64,000 nucleotides of DNA from JALELF01 sp964473455 (GCA_964473455.1 CAYYQX010000002.1:75997-139996); one strand, 5' to 3'. Numbered from the stretch's first letter, positions 41,299 to 50,662 are shown. The notes: generated from the sequence alone by a model not told the origin. Program-made: numbers and translations.

Positions 41299-43285
41299 TC
41301 TTATATCCATTTTTATTTAACTTTATTTCTATGCTTCCATTTTGATCTGTTCTATATATTTTTGAGTCTTTTAATATATCTAATACATATTCTTTAGGGT
41401 GACCAAATTTATTATCTTCTCCTACGCTTATTAAACTATATTTGGGTTTAATAATATTTATAAAATATTCACTACTACTTGTATTAGATCCATGATGCCC
41501 TACTTTTAAAAAATCAATATAAGATAATTTGTATTCTTTTAATATATCACTTTCTGCTTTTACTCCTGCATCACCCATAAATAAAAATTTATAACTATTT
41601 AATTCAGTATATATTACAATTGAATTATCATTTTCATTATTATATTCTTTTGTATTTAAAAACCAAAATTTATATTCTTCTATATTTAATTTATTAATAC
41701 ACGAATCATATTTAATATTTTTCTTGTCTAATATTTTGATTAATTGATTTTCTAAATCATTGTATATTCCACAATTAAATATTATATTATCTATTTTAAA
41801 ATTGTTTACTAAGTTAATAGATTCACCCATATGATCAGCGTCTCCATGAGTAGTGATTAAATAGTCTAGTTTTTTTATTCCAACTGATTTTAAATATGGT
41901 AAGATGATACTTTTGGCAATGGAATAACTGGTTTCATAATAACTTGCGAAGCCTCCTGTATCAATTAAAATGTTTCCCTTATTATTTGGTAGTTGGATTA
42001 ATATTGAGTCTCCTTGACCAACATCTATCATTGTTACTACCGAATATCTATCTAAATAATTAATGTTATTATGGAAAACTAAAATAACTAATAAGTATGT
42101 GATTTGGTTATATTTTTTTCTTTTAAAACAAACCAAAATATAATTTATCAAGATGTAATATAGAATAACAATGATAAAACTAATTTTCTCAAGTATTAAG
42201 GTCAAAAAGAACGCTTGAGCAACAAATAAGGAAATAGATTCCATCCAACTGATTAAAAGGTTCAATATAGAATCAAAAAAAGGAAATATTAAAGTTATTA
42301 AAGAAAGGGGGAAAATAACAACTGTTATAATTGGAACAAAAATAATGTTTGTAATTGGCGTTAATAAATTTATTTGATAATATGTATTAATGACAATTGG
42401 TAAACTAGATAAAAAAGCAATCATCGATACCATAAATAGCTTTATAAAATAATTTTTAAAGTGATTTGATATCTCTCCATAAATTGTTAGAAATAAACTA
42501 ATAGTATAACTAAACATAAAACCAGTATTGTGAATATAATATGGATTATATAGTAAGTTTACTATTATTAATATAAGAACAATTTTATACGTCTTCATGT
42601 TTATTTTAAAGGCTTTGTTTAAAAACAAGCAAATAAATAACAAGGTTCCTCTAACAACTGATGGAGCAAATCCTGCTAAAAAAGAATAAAAGATTAAAAA
42701 AATCGATATAATACAATATAAAATTGTCTTGTTTTTAATTATTTTTTTGAAAAGAAAAAGTAAAATACTTGAAAAGAGTGTTATATGCATTCCAGATATC
42801 GCAAATAAGTGACTTACACCATTTAATTGATATGATTCCTTTACTTCTTCTTCAATATCGTTTTCGCCAAGAATAAAGGTATTCAAGTATTCTTTTGATT
42901 TAAACGTAGCAATATACTTTGTAATTGCGTTCTTTATTATATATATGATGCTTTTGTTCTTCTTTATAACTTCGATATCTTCAGCTTTAAAAATATATTT
43001 TATATTCTTACTCAATAAGTATTTTTGATAGCTAAATAAGTTAAAGTTGGTATTAGTGCTTGGAACACTTAATTCGCCAGCTGCTTTAACATAATCTCCT
43101 AAATCTAATTCTAACGTTTCTGTGAAATAATATGTTAACTGAATCTTTTCTTTATTCTTAATAACTAATGTTAGTTTATTATCCTTTACTCTTTTTTCAA
43201 TAATTGTGCCTTCAATGAATGTTTGGTTTTCTAACTTTATTGTGACCTTATTTAAAGTAGTATAAGCAACATATATAATTATCAT
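41279..43285 (-). CDS. comEC: Competence DNA channel protein ComEC/Rec2
   Basis: The channel that brings single-stranded DNA across the membrane during transformation. In order: an N-terminal OB-like region (about 15-95), the multi-helix Competence domain with GVSHLFAISGMHITLFS and FAPSVVRGTLLF, and a C-terminal metallo-beta-lactamase domain with MIDVGQGDSILI, THGDADHMG and KVGHHGSNTS. The annotated ATG at 43285 has no ribosome binding site, and the open frame extends upstream into comEA, where it encodes the rest of a membrane helix (NIILFFLVL), so the true start may be further up. At 668 residues or more it is normal. Confidence 0.92.
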   Translation of the reverse strand: MIIIYVAYTTLNKVTIKLENQTFIEGTIIEKRVKDNKLTLVIKNKEKIQLTYYFTETLELDLGDYVKAAGELSVPSTNTNFNLFSYQKYLLSKNIKYIFKAEDIEVIKKNKSIIYIIKNAITKYIATFKSKEYLNTFILGENDIEEEVKESYQLNGVSHLFAISGMHITLFSSILLFLFKKIIKNKTILYCIISIFLIFYSFLAGFAPSVVRGTLLFICLFLNKAFKINMKTYKIVLILIIVNLLYNPYYIHNTGFMFSYTISLFLTIYGEISNHFKNYFIKLFMVSMIAFLSSLPIVINTYYQINLLTPITNIIFVPIITVVIFPLSLITLIFPFFDSILNLLISWMESISLFVAQAFFLTLILEKISFIIVILYYILINYILVCFKRKKYNQITYLLVILVFHNNINYLDRYSVVTMIDVGQGDSILIQLPNNKGNILIDTGGFASYYETSYSIAKSIILPYLKSVGIKKLDYLITTHGDADHMGESINLVNNFKIDNIIFNCGIYNDLENQLIKILDKKNIKYDSCINKLNIEEYKFWFLNTKEYNNENDNSIVIYTELNSYKFLFMGDAGVKAESDILKEYKLSYIDFLKVGHHGSNTSSSEYFINIIKPKYSLISVGEDNKFGHPKEYVLDILKDSKIYRTDQNGSIEIKLNKNGYKIRTCSP

Positions 43286-43310
43286 TAATACTAAGAAAAA
43301 AAGTATTATG

Positions 43311-43973
43311 TTAAACTTTGATATAGCTTTTAATTTTATTATATGTGCTTTCCCCTATTCCGCTAACATTCATGATGTCTTCAGTTTTTGTAAACGATTT
43401 TGTTTCTCTATATTTTATTATCTCTGTTGCTTTTACTTCTCCGATGCCTGGAATTGTCATTAGTGTTTCAAGAGAGGCAAGGTTGATATTAACTGTTGTA
43501 GACGTTTCTTCAGTAGATTCTGTTTCACAAACACATTCTTTTTTATCCATATTTTCTACTTCTTCTTTGGTATATATTGTAACAACGTCTTCATCATTTA
43601 GCTTCTTACTTAGATTAACATTTGACGTATCTGCGGTATCTAATAATCCATCACTCAAGTTTACAGCATCTATTACTCTAGAATCTTTTAAAAGTTTATA
43701 TACACCAGGATTGGTAACTGCTCCTTTAACGTCAACCATAATATAAGACTGCTCTATTGTTTCACTTTCTTCTATAACTTCTTCTACAATAGGCTCTGTA
43801 CTTTCAATATTTTCACTGTTTACAAGTGGAGCTTCTATTACCTCCTTATTTTGCGTACTATTTAATACAACGCATAAAACAATAAATATTACCATTGATG
43901 TGGCAATTATAATATGCTTTATTTGTATTAATTTTTTTATTTCCAATAGCTTTTTTAAAATTTTTTGTTTCAT
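43311..43973 (-). CDS. comEA: Competence DNA receptor ComEA
   Basis: Membrane-anchored DNA receptor. A transmembrane helix at about 20-40 is followed by an acidic, threonine-rich linker. A SLBB-like domain (VDVKGAVTNPGVYKLLKDS, about 79-97) comes next. The C-terminus has the two helix-hairpin-helix motifs that bind DNA (VNINLASLETLMTIPGIGE and DIMNVSGIGESTYNKI). At 220 residues it is typical of ComEA. It is directly upstream of comEC, the usual order. Confidence 0.93.
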   Translation of the reverse strand: MKQKILKKLLEIKKLIQIKHIIIATSMVIFIVLCVVLNSTQNKEVIEAPLVNSENIESTEPIVEEVIEESETIEQSYIMVDVKGAVTNPGVYKLLKDSRVIDAVNLSDGLLDTADTSNVNLSKKLNDEDVVTIYTKEEVENMDKKECVCETESTEETSTTVNINLASLETLMTIPGIGEVKATEIIKYRETKSFTKTEDIMNVSGIGESTYNKIKSYIKV

Positions 43974-44015
43974 TTTTCCTTTCTATATGTCCCTAAAAAA
44001 TTATACAAAAGCAAT

Positions 44016-44041
44016 AAAAAAAATCCTTTTAAAGGATTTTT
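44016..44041 (-). terminator. Terminator of the DUF2207 gene
   Basis: AAAAATCC, TTTAAAA, GGATTTTT on the minus strand, then T-run; just after the stop. Confidence 0.75.
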
Positions 44042-45872
44042 AAAAATGTCCGGTAGATCCCCCGCCTCCGCCACCAAAGCCACCACCGCCAGAGAAACCT
44101 CCACCAAAGCCACTTCCGCTTGATTGATGAGATGCGGCAATGTTTCTGGCAGCTACAACTGATGTTGTGACTGTTTGATTTATAATATTATTTATAATCA
44201 TTAAATCAATTAAATTATGATTATAGAAATTAGTATTGGCGTTTGGTAAGTCTTTAATTTTTATCTGCATGTTTTTAATTAACCTGTCCGCACATCCCAA
44301 AGTTGTTGCATAAACAAGATACTTGTCCCATAGCCTTACTTCTGGTAGCTCTTTTTCATCCATTCTACTAAAATCTTTCATGAACTTTTTTAAACCAATC
44401 CACTTGTAGTACTCGTCGTTTGCACTTTGCGTTCTTTTTGTAAGACGAGCGAAATAAACTATTAAGATACAAAAAAATATTAATTGAAGAACTGCTGAAA
44501 TACTATAAACATTATATCCTTGGCTGAAAAAATAAGCTTCAACAATAAATAAGATTAGTGTTATAAAAATATGCAGCGCTCCTTTTATTTTTACTTTGCT
44601 GTTATTTATAAAATATTCTTTTTCTTTTGATTTTGCTAAAGAAACTTTATACCATTCGTTATATCTTTTTAAAAATTTTACATAGTCTTTCTTAGCTTGT
44701 TTCTTAAATTCTTCTAAATCTTCCTCTTGTTTACCATTAAATAAAACTTGTATTACTTCTTCTTCTATTTCATCTAAATTGTTCTTATTTTTAAGTATAA
44801 ACTTGTAATTTTTTTTATTCAATTTAACAAAATCGATGTTTTTTTTATAAATAAGATTTAGTATGTTTGCAGATAAATCGTTAGTTGAAACTTTTTGCGC
44901 TACTAAGTAATCAACACAAGCTGGATTTACATCGCTTGGAATATCTCTGAAGTACTTCTTTTTAAATAAACTATCATATTCTTTATCGTTTGATTTATAA
45001 ACTTTTCTTATAAAATAAATCAGATATAAAACCCAAGCAAAGCCTATAATTGAAATAATAATGCCAACAATATTTAGTTTGTTTCTTTTGGCATTTGCTT
45101 TTTCAGCTAATACTGTTTCATATTCAATTATTTGACTTAAACCGTCTACACCACTTTTTTTAACTGAGTTTATTTTGTCAAAAGCAATCCTTATATCTAA
45201 AGTATCTCCAGTGTACAAACCGTCTTCCACAGTAAAATAAACTAGGTTTTTGCTTTTAATATCAATGTCTCCTGTTAAAGGCCCGTGAGCCCAAGCTCTA
45301 AGTTCATTATTATTGCCTGGAATGTTTAACCTAATTTCAACATAATTAATATTGTCTGGGATTGTCTTAAAAACATTTAACCATAGTTCTGAAACATCAT
45401 TGTGTGTTACAACTACATTTTCAAGTTCATATTCAATGTAAAATCCTTCACGCGTGCCCGGGTTAAATATTTTGTATGTGTAAGTATTATTTGTTTTTTC
45501 TAATAAATAGTACCCTGTATCTCCAGATGTTGCTAGAGAATTGTATGTAAATACAGTTCCGGTTTTATATATATAGTCAAAATTAACATTATTATCAACA
45601 GTAATGCTTTTTACAGCAATTAAGTTGATTCCTGTTGGGTTATATAAATTTGCATCAATAAACAAATCTTCTGTACTAGTATTATTTAAGTCTATCGTTT
45701 TATAAGCACCATTAAAAATTCCCTTGTAAACAAAAAGTTCCTTAACATTAACATTTCCATTTTCTTCTACCGTCATATTGATATAATAATTATCAATATA
45801 TGTTTCAGTTGCATTTACTCTTATAGGAATAAAAAATACCATTAAAATTAAAAATAAATAAATTTTTTTCAT
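44040..45872 (-). CDS. DUF2207 membrane protein with glycine-rich tail
   Basis: A 610-residue protein with a signal peptide (1-21), an extracytoplasmic beta-rich DUF2207 domain (about 22-245), a membrane helix near 263-286, a cytoplasmic stretch and two more helices (about 430-470). The C-terminus is a GGG/FGGG/SGGG repeat ending STGHF, a common feature of this family. It is usually found next to LemA, as here (gene 45902). Its cell role is not known. Confidence 0.85.
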   Translation of the reverse strand: MKKIYLFLILMVFFIPIRVNATETYIDNYYINMTVEENGNVNVKELFVYKGIFNGAYKTIDLNNTSTEDLFIDANLYNPTGINLIAVKSITVDNNVNFDYIYKTGTVFTYNSLATSGDTGYYLLEKTNNTYTYKIFNPGTREGFYIEYELENVVVTHNDVSELWLNVFKTIPDNINYVEIRLNIPGNNNELRAWAHGPLTGDIDIKSKNLVYFTVEDGLYTGDTLDIRIAFDKINSVKKSGVDGLSQIIEYETVLAEKANAKRNKLNIVGIIISIIGFAWVLYLIYFIRKVYKSNDKEYDSLFKKKYFRDIPSDVNPACVDYLVAQKVSTNDLSANILNLIYKKNIDFVKLNKKNYKFILKNKNNLDEIEEEVIQVLFNGKQEEDLEEFKKQAKKDYVKFLKRYNEWYKVSLAKSKEKEYFINNSKVKIKGALHIFITLILFIVEAYFFSQGYNVYSISAVLQLIFFCILIVYFARLTKRTQSANDEYYKWIGLKKFMKDFSRMDEKELPEVRLWDKYLVYATTLGCADRLIKNMQIKIKDLPNANTNFYNHNLIDLMIINNIINQTVTTSVVAARNIAASHQSSGSGFGGGFSGGGGFGGGGGGSTGHF

Positions 45873-45882
45873 CTTACCACCT

Positions 45883-45903
45883 AAAAAGGCTTAACTTAAG
45901 CCT
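45883..45903 (-). terminator. Hairpin between lemA and the DUF2207 gene
   Basis: AGGCTTA, AGT, TAAGCCT on the minus strand, then T5. It overlaps the lemA stop and may lower expression of the second gene. Confidence 0.65.
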
Positions 45904-46447
45904 AAAATTTAACTTCTGGATTTTTTTTATCTTTTTCTTCAGCTTCAAAGAAAGGTTCTGATTTAAATCCAAACATTGAACCAATTATATTTGTTGGAAA
46001 CATTTCAAGTTTGTTTTTGTAACTTAAAACAGAGTCATTATAAAATTGTCTTGCATATGAAATTTTATCTTCTGTATCTTTTAAGTTATTTTGTAAATCT
46101 AAAAAGTTTGTATTGGCTTTTAAATCAGGATAACTTTCAGAAAGTGCAAATAATCTTCCTAAAGCTTGTGTTAGTTCTCCATTTGCCTTCATTTCATCTG
46201 TTGGTGTTGAAGCATTAACCGCTTTATTTCTAGCGCTAATAACAGCATCTAATGTTTCTTTCTCATGTTTAGCATAACCCTTAACTGTTTCTACTAGATT
46301 AGGTACAAGATCTGCTCTTCTTTTTAGTTGGACCTCAATTTGTGCCCATTGATCTTTAACAGCATTTCTTAGTTTTACTAAACCGTTATATATTCCAATT
46401 AGTAAAAAAATCAAAACAACTGCTACTCCTAAAATTCCCCATATCAT
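45902..46447 (-). CDS. lemA: LemA family protein
   Basis: A 181-residue protein with one N-terminal membrane helix (about 2-20) and then the LemA signature NAVKDQWAQIEVQLKRRADLVPNLVETVKGY (shown in part: QIEVQLKRRADLVPNLVETV). The rest is a helical bundle ending YNDSVLSYKNKLEMFPTNII. AGGAG precedes the ATG. It is paired with a DUF2207 protein. The molecular function of the family is not known. Confidence 0.93.
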   Translation of the reverse strand: MIWGILGVAVVLIFLLIGIYNGLVKLRNAVKDQWAQIEVQLKRRADLVPNLVETVKGYAKHEKETLDAVISARNKAVNASTPTDEMKANGELTQALGRLFALSESYPDLKANTNFLDLQNNLKDTEDKISYARQFYNDSVLSYKNKLEMFPTNIIGSMFGFKSEPFFEAEEKDKKNPEVKF

Positions 46448-46503
46448 ATTATCATTCTCCTATCTATATTAATTATACAGCATATTTTTAAAAAAATAAA
46501 TAT

Positions 46504-47523
46504 CTATAATTCAATTAAATTATATTCTAAATTTCCAAGTCCTATTTTTGCACCGTGTTTTAGAGTTATTAAGACATCATTAAAGTCCATAATACCGGTT
46601 TCTTCAACAAATTTATCTAGAGTTGCTTTATCAATACTAACTGGATCTGTTGAAATAAACACACCAATATTTTTAGTAATTAAATCCATATGTATGCCAT
46701 AACAGTCACATTCTTTTGTTATATTAAAAGCGTAGTTTATATATATATTATTTTTCCCTTTAGCCGCTGCCAAAGCATATTCTGCTAATTTTTCGTGAAA
46801 CTTTGGTGTCTCCCATGCATTAGCTATCGCTTCTACTGGACAAACAGCAGAGCATGACGCACAACCAATACAAACTTTATTATCAACAACGGCTTTTGGA
46901 TCTAACTTAATAGCATTTACTGGGCATTTGTTTACGCAAGCACCACAAGAAATACAAATATCTTCATTAAATGTTGGTATAGAATCAGCATGTTGGGCTA
47001 GTTTACCAGCGCGTGATGCAAAGCCCATAGCTAACTGCTTAATGGATGCTCCCATTCCCGCCATTCCGTGACCTTTAAAATGAGCTAAGATAATATAATT
47101 ATTATAGTCTTTATATTTTGTACCAATTTTGCATTTCTTAAAATAATCTCCATTTATTTCAACTTCTACATAAGGATTTTCTTCATCACCATCAGCAATT
47201 ATTACTTCTAAATCTGTAAATCCATGGGCTATAGCTGTTTTGATATGATCTTCTTCTTTTGTCCTACTGCCTTTATATAAAGCATTAGTGTCCATATAAC
47301 AAGTTGGTAAATTTTTCTCTTTTAAATATCTTTTTATACCATTAAAATATTCAGGTCTAATAAAAGTATCGTTTCCCATTTCACCAAAGTGAACTTTAAG
47401 TGGAACTGTTCCTTTTAAAATAATACTTTCTTTGCTTTCCACTGTTTTCAACATTTCATAAACAGCATTATTTATTTCTTCTTCTTCAAAATTTTCTATT
47501 TTTTTAAAATAAACGTTTTTCAT
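46504..47523 (-). CDS. DUF362 protein with two 4Fe-4S ferredoxin clusters
   Basis: A 339-residue protein. Most of it is a DUF362 domain (VPLKVHFGEMGNDTFIRPEY, HFKGHGMAGMGASIKQLAMG). A ferredoxin insert around residues 190-225 carries two CxxCxxCxxxCP motifs (CISCGACVNKCP and CIGCASCSAVCP). These are common in anaerobic Bacillota and suggest electron transfer, but the reaction is unknown. It has no clear operon partners. Confidence 0.88.
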   Translation of the reverse strand: MKNVYFKKIENFEEEEINNAVYEMLKTVESKESIILKGTVPLKVHFGEMGNDTFIRPEYFNGIKRYLKEKNLPTCYMDTNALYKGSRTKEEDHIKTAIAHGFTDLEVIIADGDEENPYVEVEINGDYFKKCKIGTKYKDYNNYIILAHFKGHGMAGMGASIKQLAMGFASRAGKLAQHADSIPTFNEDICISCGACVNKCPVNAIKLDPKAVVDNKVCIGCASCSAVCPVEAIANAWETPKFHEKLAEYALAAAKGKNNIYINYAFNITKECDCYGIHMDLITKNIGVFISTDPVSIDKATLDKFVEETGIMDFNDVLITLKHGAKIGLGNLEYNLIEL

Positions 47524-47558
47524 ATAGCCTCCACTATAATAATAACATATATGAATAT

Positions 47559-47587
47559 AAAAAAACTAGTTTATACTAGTTTTTTTT
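47559..47587. terminator. Terminator of genes 47571-48348
   Basis: AAAAACTAGT, TTAT, ACTAGTTTTT with a T-run on each side; it lies within the last codons and stop of gene 47571-47849. Confidence 0.75.
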
Positions 47588-47849
47588 GTAACGCTTCTTG
47601 TTCTAATCTCGGTCTTATTTTGCAGATTCTTTTTATAAAATTAATTTCGTTAATTACCTCAGTTGCTTGTTCAAAAGGTAAACGTTTTAACACTTCATCA
47701 TCTTCAATAAATAAGATTTCATCCACGTATATCCTTGGCTCATCATCTTCGTCTGTACGGCAAAGATTAGCAATGTCCCATTCCCAGTAATCAACCATTT
47801 CATCAAAGGCTTTATCACCCGCATAAAAATCATAAACTAATTGCTCCAT
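47571..47849 (-). CDS. Hypothetical protein
   Basis: The ATG at 47849, 15 nt after the upstream stop, is my choice; TTG codons at 47894 and 47876 would overlap the upstream gene and also lack clear sites. From 47849 the product is 92 residues, acidic (EDDEPRIYVDEIL), with a W-rich patch (YWEWDIANL) and a helical basic end. No family recognised. It is co-transcribed with gene 47863-48348. Confidence 0.55.
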   Translation of the reverse strand: MEQLVYDFYAGDKAFDEMVDYWEWDIANLCRTDEDDEPRIYVDEILFIEDDEVLKRLPFEQATEVINEINFIKRICKIRPRLEQEALQKKLV

Positions 47850-47862
47850 TTTATCAGCAAAA

Positions 47863-48348
47863 TTATGATTTTTCAAGATATAATACTGTACCAATTTTAT
47901 TCATAGCTTCTTCTGTTGCAAAAGCTTTTTGCTCTTCTGTAAGCTCAAGATCATCGTTAAATAAAGTATAAAGTAAAAATGAAAAGCCGCCATTTGAATA
48001 GCCATCTAAAACAATTCTAGCTAAATCACAATTAGAATAAATTCTATTAACTAATAGCTGATACAAATTTGCATAAGCATAATGATCTTCAATCAACGAC
48101 AATTGGTTTGGGTTTTCTACATATGCATTCTCATAATCAAGCAGCATACATTCAACAATTGCAGGTGCAAAAAAAGTATCTTTCTCATTCCATTTATCTT
48201 TTTCTACTTGTATGGCAATTTTTAGTATTTCGTAGTTGTCTTTAATACTATTCCATATTTCTTCTTTCTTGGCATAATCCTTTTTAATATATCTTGCAGC
48301 GTATAACTCAGAATTTAGTTTTCGAACATCTTCAATTAAAGTACTCAT
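47863..48348 (-). CDS. Hypothetical protein
   Basis: A 161-residue soluble, helical protein, with GGAGG upstream of its ATG. It begins MSTLIEDVRKLNSELYAARY and has a tyrosine- and leucine-rich middle (YAYANLYQLLVNRIYSN) and a hydrophobic turn (YSNGGFSFLLYTLF). No family recognised. It is the first gene of a two-gene unit located just downstream of the tRNA terminator. Confidence 0.65.
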   Translation of the reverse strand: MSTLIEDVRKLNSELYAARYIKKDYAKKEEIWNSIKDNYEILKIAIQVEKDKWNEKDTFFAPAIVECMLLDYENAYVENPNQLSLIEDHYAYANLYQLLVNRIYSNCDLARIVLDGYSNGGFSFLLYTLFNDDLELTEEQKAFATEEAMNKIGTVLYLEKS

Positions 48349-48428
48349 TAAAAAACCTCCCTGTATTAAGATAATTATACTGCTTTTTTTATTGAGAATC
48401 TACACTTTAATTAAAAATTTTAATTCAT

Positions 48429-48454
48429 AAAAAAAAATTACATTTCTGTAATTA
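48429..48454 (-). terminator. Terminator of tRNA-Met
   Basis: AATTACA, GAAA loop, TGTAATT and then T9 on the minus strand, 10 nt after the CCA end. Confidence 0.85.
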
Positions 48455-48464
48455 TCTTATCTAT

Positions 48465-48541
48465 TGGTAGCGACGGGGAGATTTGAACTCTCGACCTTTC
48501 GGGTATGAACCGAGCGCTCTAGCCAACTGAGCTACGTCGCC
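48465..48541 (-). tRNA. tRNA-Met (CAT anticodon), elongator type
   Basis: A 77-nt cloverleaf: acceptor GGCGACG/CGTCGCT, D arm GCTC..GAGC, anticodon arm with loop TTCATAC, T arm with TTCAAAT loop and an encoded CCA end. One A-C mismatch lies in the T stem. The start with G1 pairing to T72 and the D-loop AGTTGGCTA fit an elongator methionine tRNA; initiator would have an unpaired first base, and an Ile2 tRNA (lysidine-modified CAT) is less likely given the near identity to the Met elongator pattern. Confidence 0.93.
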
Positions 48542-48546
48542 ATAAA

Positions 48547-48580
48547 AATAAGCAAACTAATTATAGCAAATTTGCTTATT
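48547..48580 (-). terminator. folD terminator that contains the tRNA -10 element
   Basis: AATAAGCAAA, 14-nt loop, TTTGCTTATT, followed by TTTATG on the minus strand. The loop carries TATAAT of the tRNA promoter. Confidence 0.55.
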
Positions 48581-48588
48581 TGTTGCAA
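48560..48588 (-). promoter_or_regulatory. Promoter of tRNA-Met
   Basis: Minus strand: TTGCAA (48583-48588), 17 nt, TATAAT (48560-48565) with TGC upstream (extended -10). The start would be about 12 nt before the tRNA. Confidence 0.75.
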
Positions 48589-48598
48589 TCATTTTTTA

Positions 48599-49429
48599 TT
48601 ATAATTGTTGGTTTTTATAACTTTTAACAATATTACTTAGAAACATTGCAACAGTCATTGGTCCAACACCACCTGGAACAGGTGTAATGTGATTGGCTAT
48701 TTCTTTAACGTTTTCAAAATCAACATCTCCATAAATTCTTCCATTTTCTTTTGTGATTCCAACATCTATTACTATAGAGCCTTCTTTTACCATATCAAAA
48801 TTTACTAAATGTTTTTTACCAACTGATACTATTAGAATATCGGCTTTTTTTGTTTGTTCTTCTAAATTCTTTGTTTTAGAGTGACATATAGTAACGGTTG
48901 CATTGCTTTTTAGCATTAAATGAAAAAGTGGCATTCCAACTAAAAAGCTTCTTCCGACTATTACCACATTCTTTCCTTCTACATTAATATTATAATATTT
49001 TAATAGTTCCATTATTCCTAATGGTGTACAAGGAACAAACGAAGGTGAATCATTAACTAATCTTCCTATGTTTGTTGTTGTAAGCCCATCAATATCTTTA
49101 TCTGGATTTATTGTATCAATCAAAGTTTTAGTGTTATATTTACTTGGAATTGGAGCTTGAATTAAAATAGCATTAACAGTTTTATCGTTGTTAATTTTTT
49201 TTATTTCTTCAACAATTACATTTTCTTCTACTGTTTCATCAAACCTTCTACACTCAAAAGTGATTCCTATCTCATTACACGCTTTTTCTTTACTTTTTAT
49301 ATAAACTTCACTTGATTCATTATAGCCAATCTGAATATCAATTACTTTTGGTTTAATATTTAGTTTATTAATTTCTTCTTTTAGTTTTTCTTTTATTTGG
49401 TTACTAACTAACCTACCGTCTAAAATCAT
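48599..49429 (-). CDS. folD: Methylenetetrahydrofolate dehydrogenase/cyclohydrolase FolD
   Basis: Interconverts 5,10-methylene- and 10-formyl-tetrahydrofolate. Motifs: VGYNESSEVYIKSKEKACNEIGI in two parts (Y and K of the active site), ILIQAPIPS, PDKDIDGLTTTNIGRL, the NADP-binding VVIVGRSFLVGMPLFHLML, and PVPGGVGPMTVAMFL. At 276 residues it is normal. It starts at the base after the glyA stop, with AAGGAG inside glyA. The two genes together process one-carbon units. Confidence 0.95.
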   Translation of the reverse strand: MILDGRLVSNQIKEKLKEEINKLNIKPKVIDIQIGYNESSEVYIKSKEKACNEIGITFECRRFDETVEENVIVEEIKKINNDKTVNAILIQAPIPSKYNTKTLIDTINPDKDIDGLTTTNIGRLVNDSPSFVPCTPLGIMELLKYYNINVEGKNVVIVGRSFLVGMPLFHLMLKSNATVTICHSKTKNLEEQTKKADILIVSVGKKHLVNFDMVKEGSIVIDVGITKENGRIYGDVDFENVKEIANHITPVPGGVGPMTVAMFLSNIVKSYKNQQL

Positions 49430-50662
49430 TTATTTCAACTCCTTATACAAAGGAAATTTGTTTGTTAAGTTTTCTACTTCCTTTTTTAATTCATTTAAAA
49501 CTTTCTCATCATTAATGTTTTTTAAAGCTTTACTGATAATTTGAGCTACTTCTTTAAATTCTTTTTCTTTAAAACCTCTTGTGGTCATGGCTGGACTTCC
49601 CAGTCTAATACCACTTGTAACACTGGCTTTTTCCGTGTCATTTGGAACTTTGTTTTTATTGACTGTTATCCCAATTCTATCTAGCACTAATTCAGCGTCT
49701 ATTCCAGTAATATTTAAATTTTTTTTAACATCTACTAATAATAAATGTGTGTCTGTTCCATTTGAGACTATTTTAAATCCTTCTTTTGTTAGCGAATCAG
49801 ATAATTGTTTAGCGTTTTTTATAACTTGTTTTTGATATTTAATGAAGGATTTATCAAGTGCTTCATAAAAGCATTGAGCTTTAGCCCCTATTACATGCAT
49901 TAGTGGGCCTCCTTGAATACCTGGAAAAATCATTTTATCTATTTTGTTAGCAATTTCTTCATTATTAGTTAAAATGAGACCGCCTCTTGGTCCTCTTAAT
50001 GTTTTATGGGTAGTTGAAGTTACAACATCAGCATAAGGTATTGGTGAAGGATATAATTTTGCGGCCACTAAACCAGCAAAGTGTGCCATATCTACCATCA
50101 AATAAGCATTAACACTATCAGCTATTTTTCTAAATTTTTTAAAATCTATTATTCTGGAATAAGCACTTCCACCAGTTATGATCATTTTAGGTTTATGTGT
50201 CATTACTAATTCTTGTAATTTTTCATAATCAATCATTTCTGTAACAGAATCCACATCATATGAAACTATTTCATAGTCTATACCACTAAAGTTAGTTTTA
50301 AGCCCATGTGTTAGATGTCCTCCATGGCTTAGGTTCATGCCCATTACTTTATCTCCAATATTTAAAAGAGCTTTATATACAGCCATATTAGCAGCAGAAC
50401 CTGAGTGTGGTTGAACATTGGCGTATTTTACTTTAAATAGTTTTTTAGCATACTCTATTGCTTTTGTTTCAAATATATCAATAAATTCGCAGCCACCGTA
50501 ATATCTCTTACCTGGATACCCTTCAGCATACTTATTAGTTAAAATACTGCCTTGCAGTTTTAAAATATCCGTTGATACATAGTTTTCTGATGCGATAAGT
50601 TCAATGTTATTTCTTTGTCTATTAAGTTCTTTTTCTAAAGCTTCTTTAAGTATTTTATCCAT
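49430..50662 (-). CDS. glyA: Serine hydroxymethyltransferase
   Basis: A PLP enzyme that makes glycine and methylene-tetrahydrofolate from serine. The family signature ELIASENYVS, the PLP lysine in VTSTTHKTLRGPRGG, and YGGCEFIDIFETKAIEY are present. The ATG at 50662 follows AAAGGAGATGATTCTT; the frame can extend three codons but the family starts at MDKxL. Length 410 is normal. It lies between the rubrerythrin terminator and folD. Confidence 0.96.
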   Translation of the reverse strand: MDKILKEALEKELNRQRNNIELIASENYVSTDILKLQGSILTNKYAEGYPGKRYYGGCEFIDIFETKAIEYAKKLFKVKYANVQPHSGSAANMAVYKALLNIGDKVMGMNLSHGGHLTHGLKTNFSGIDYEIVSYDVDSVTEMIDYEKLQELVMTHKPKMIITGGSAYSRIIDFKKFRKIADSVNAYLMVDMAHFAGLVAAKLYPSPIPYADVVTSTTHKTLRGPRGGLILTNNEEIANKIDKMIFPGIQGGPLMHVIGAKAQCFYEALDKSFIKYQKQVIKNAKQLSDSLTKEGFKIVSNGTDTHLLLVDVKKNLNITGIDAELVLDRIGITVNKNKVPNDTEKASVTSGIRLGSPAMTTRGFKEKEFKEVAQIISKALKNINDEKVLNELKKEVENLTNKFPLYKELK

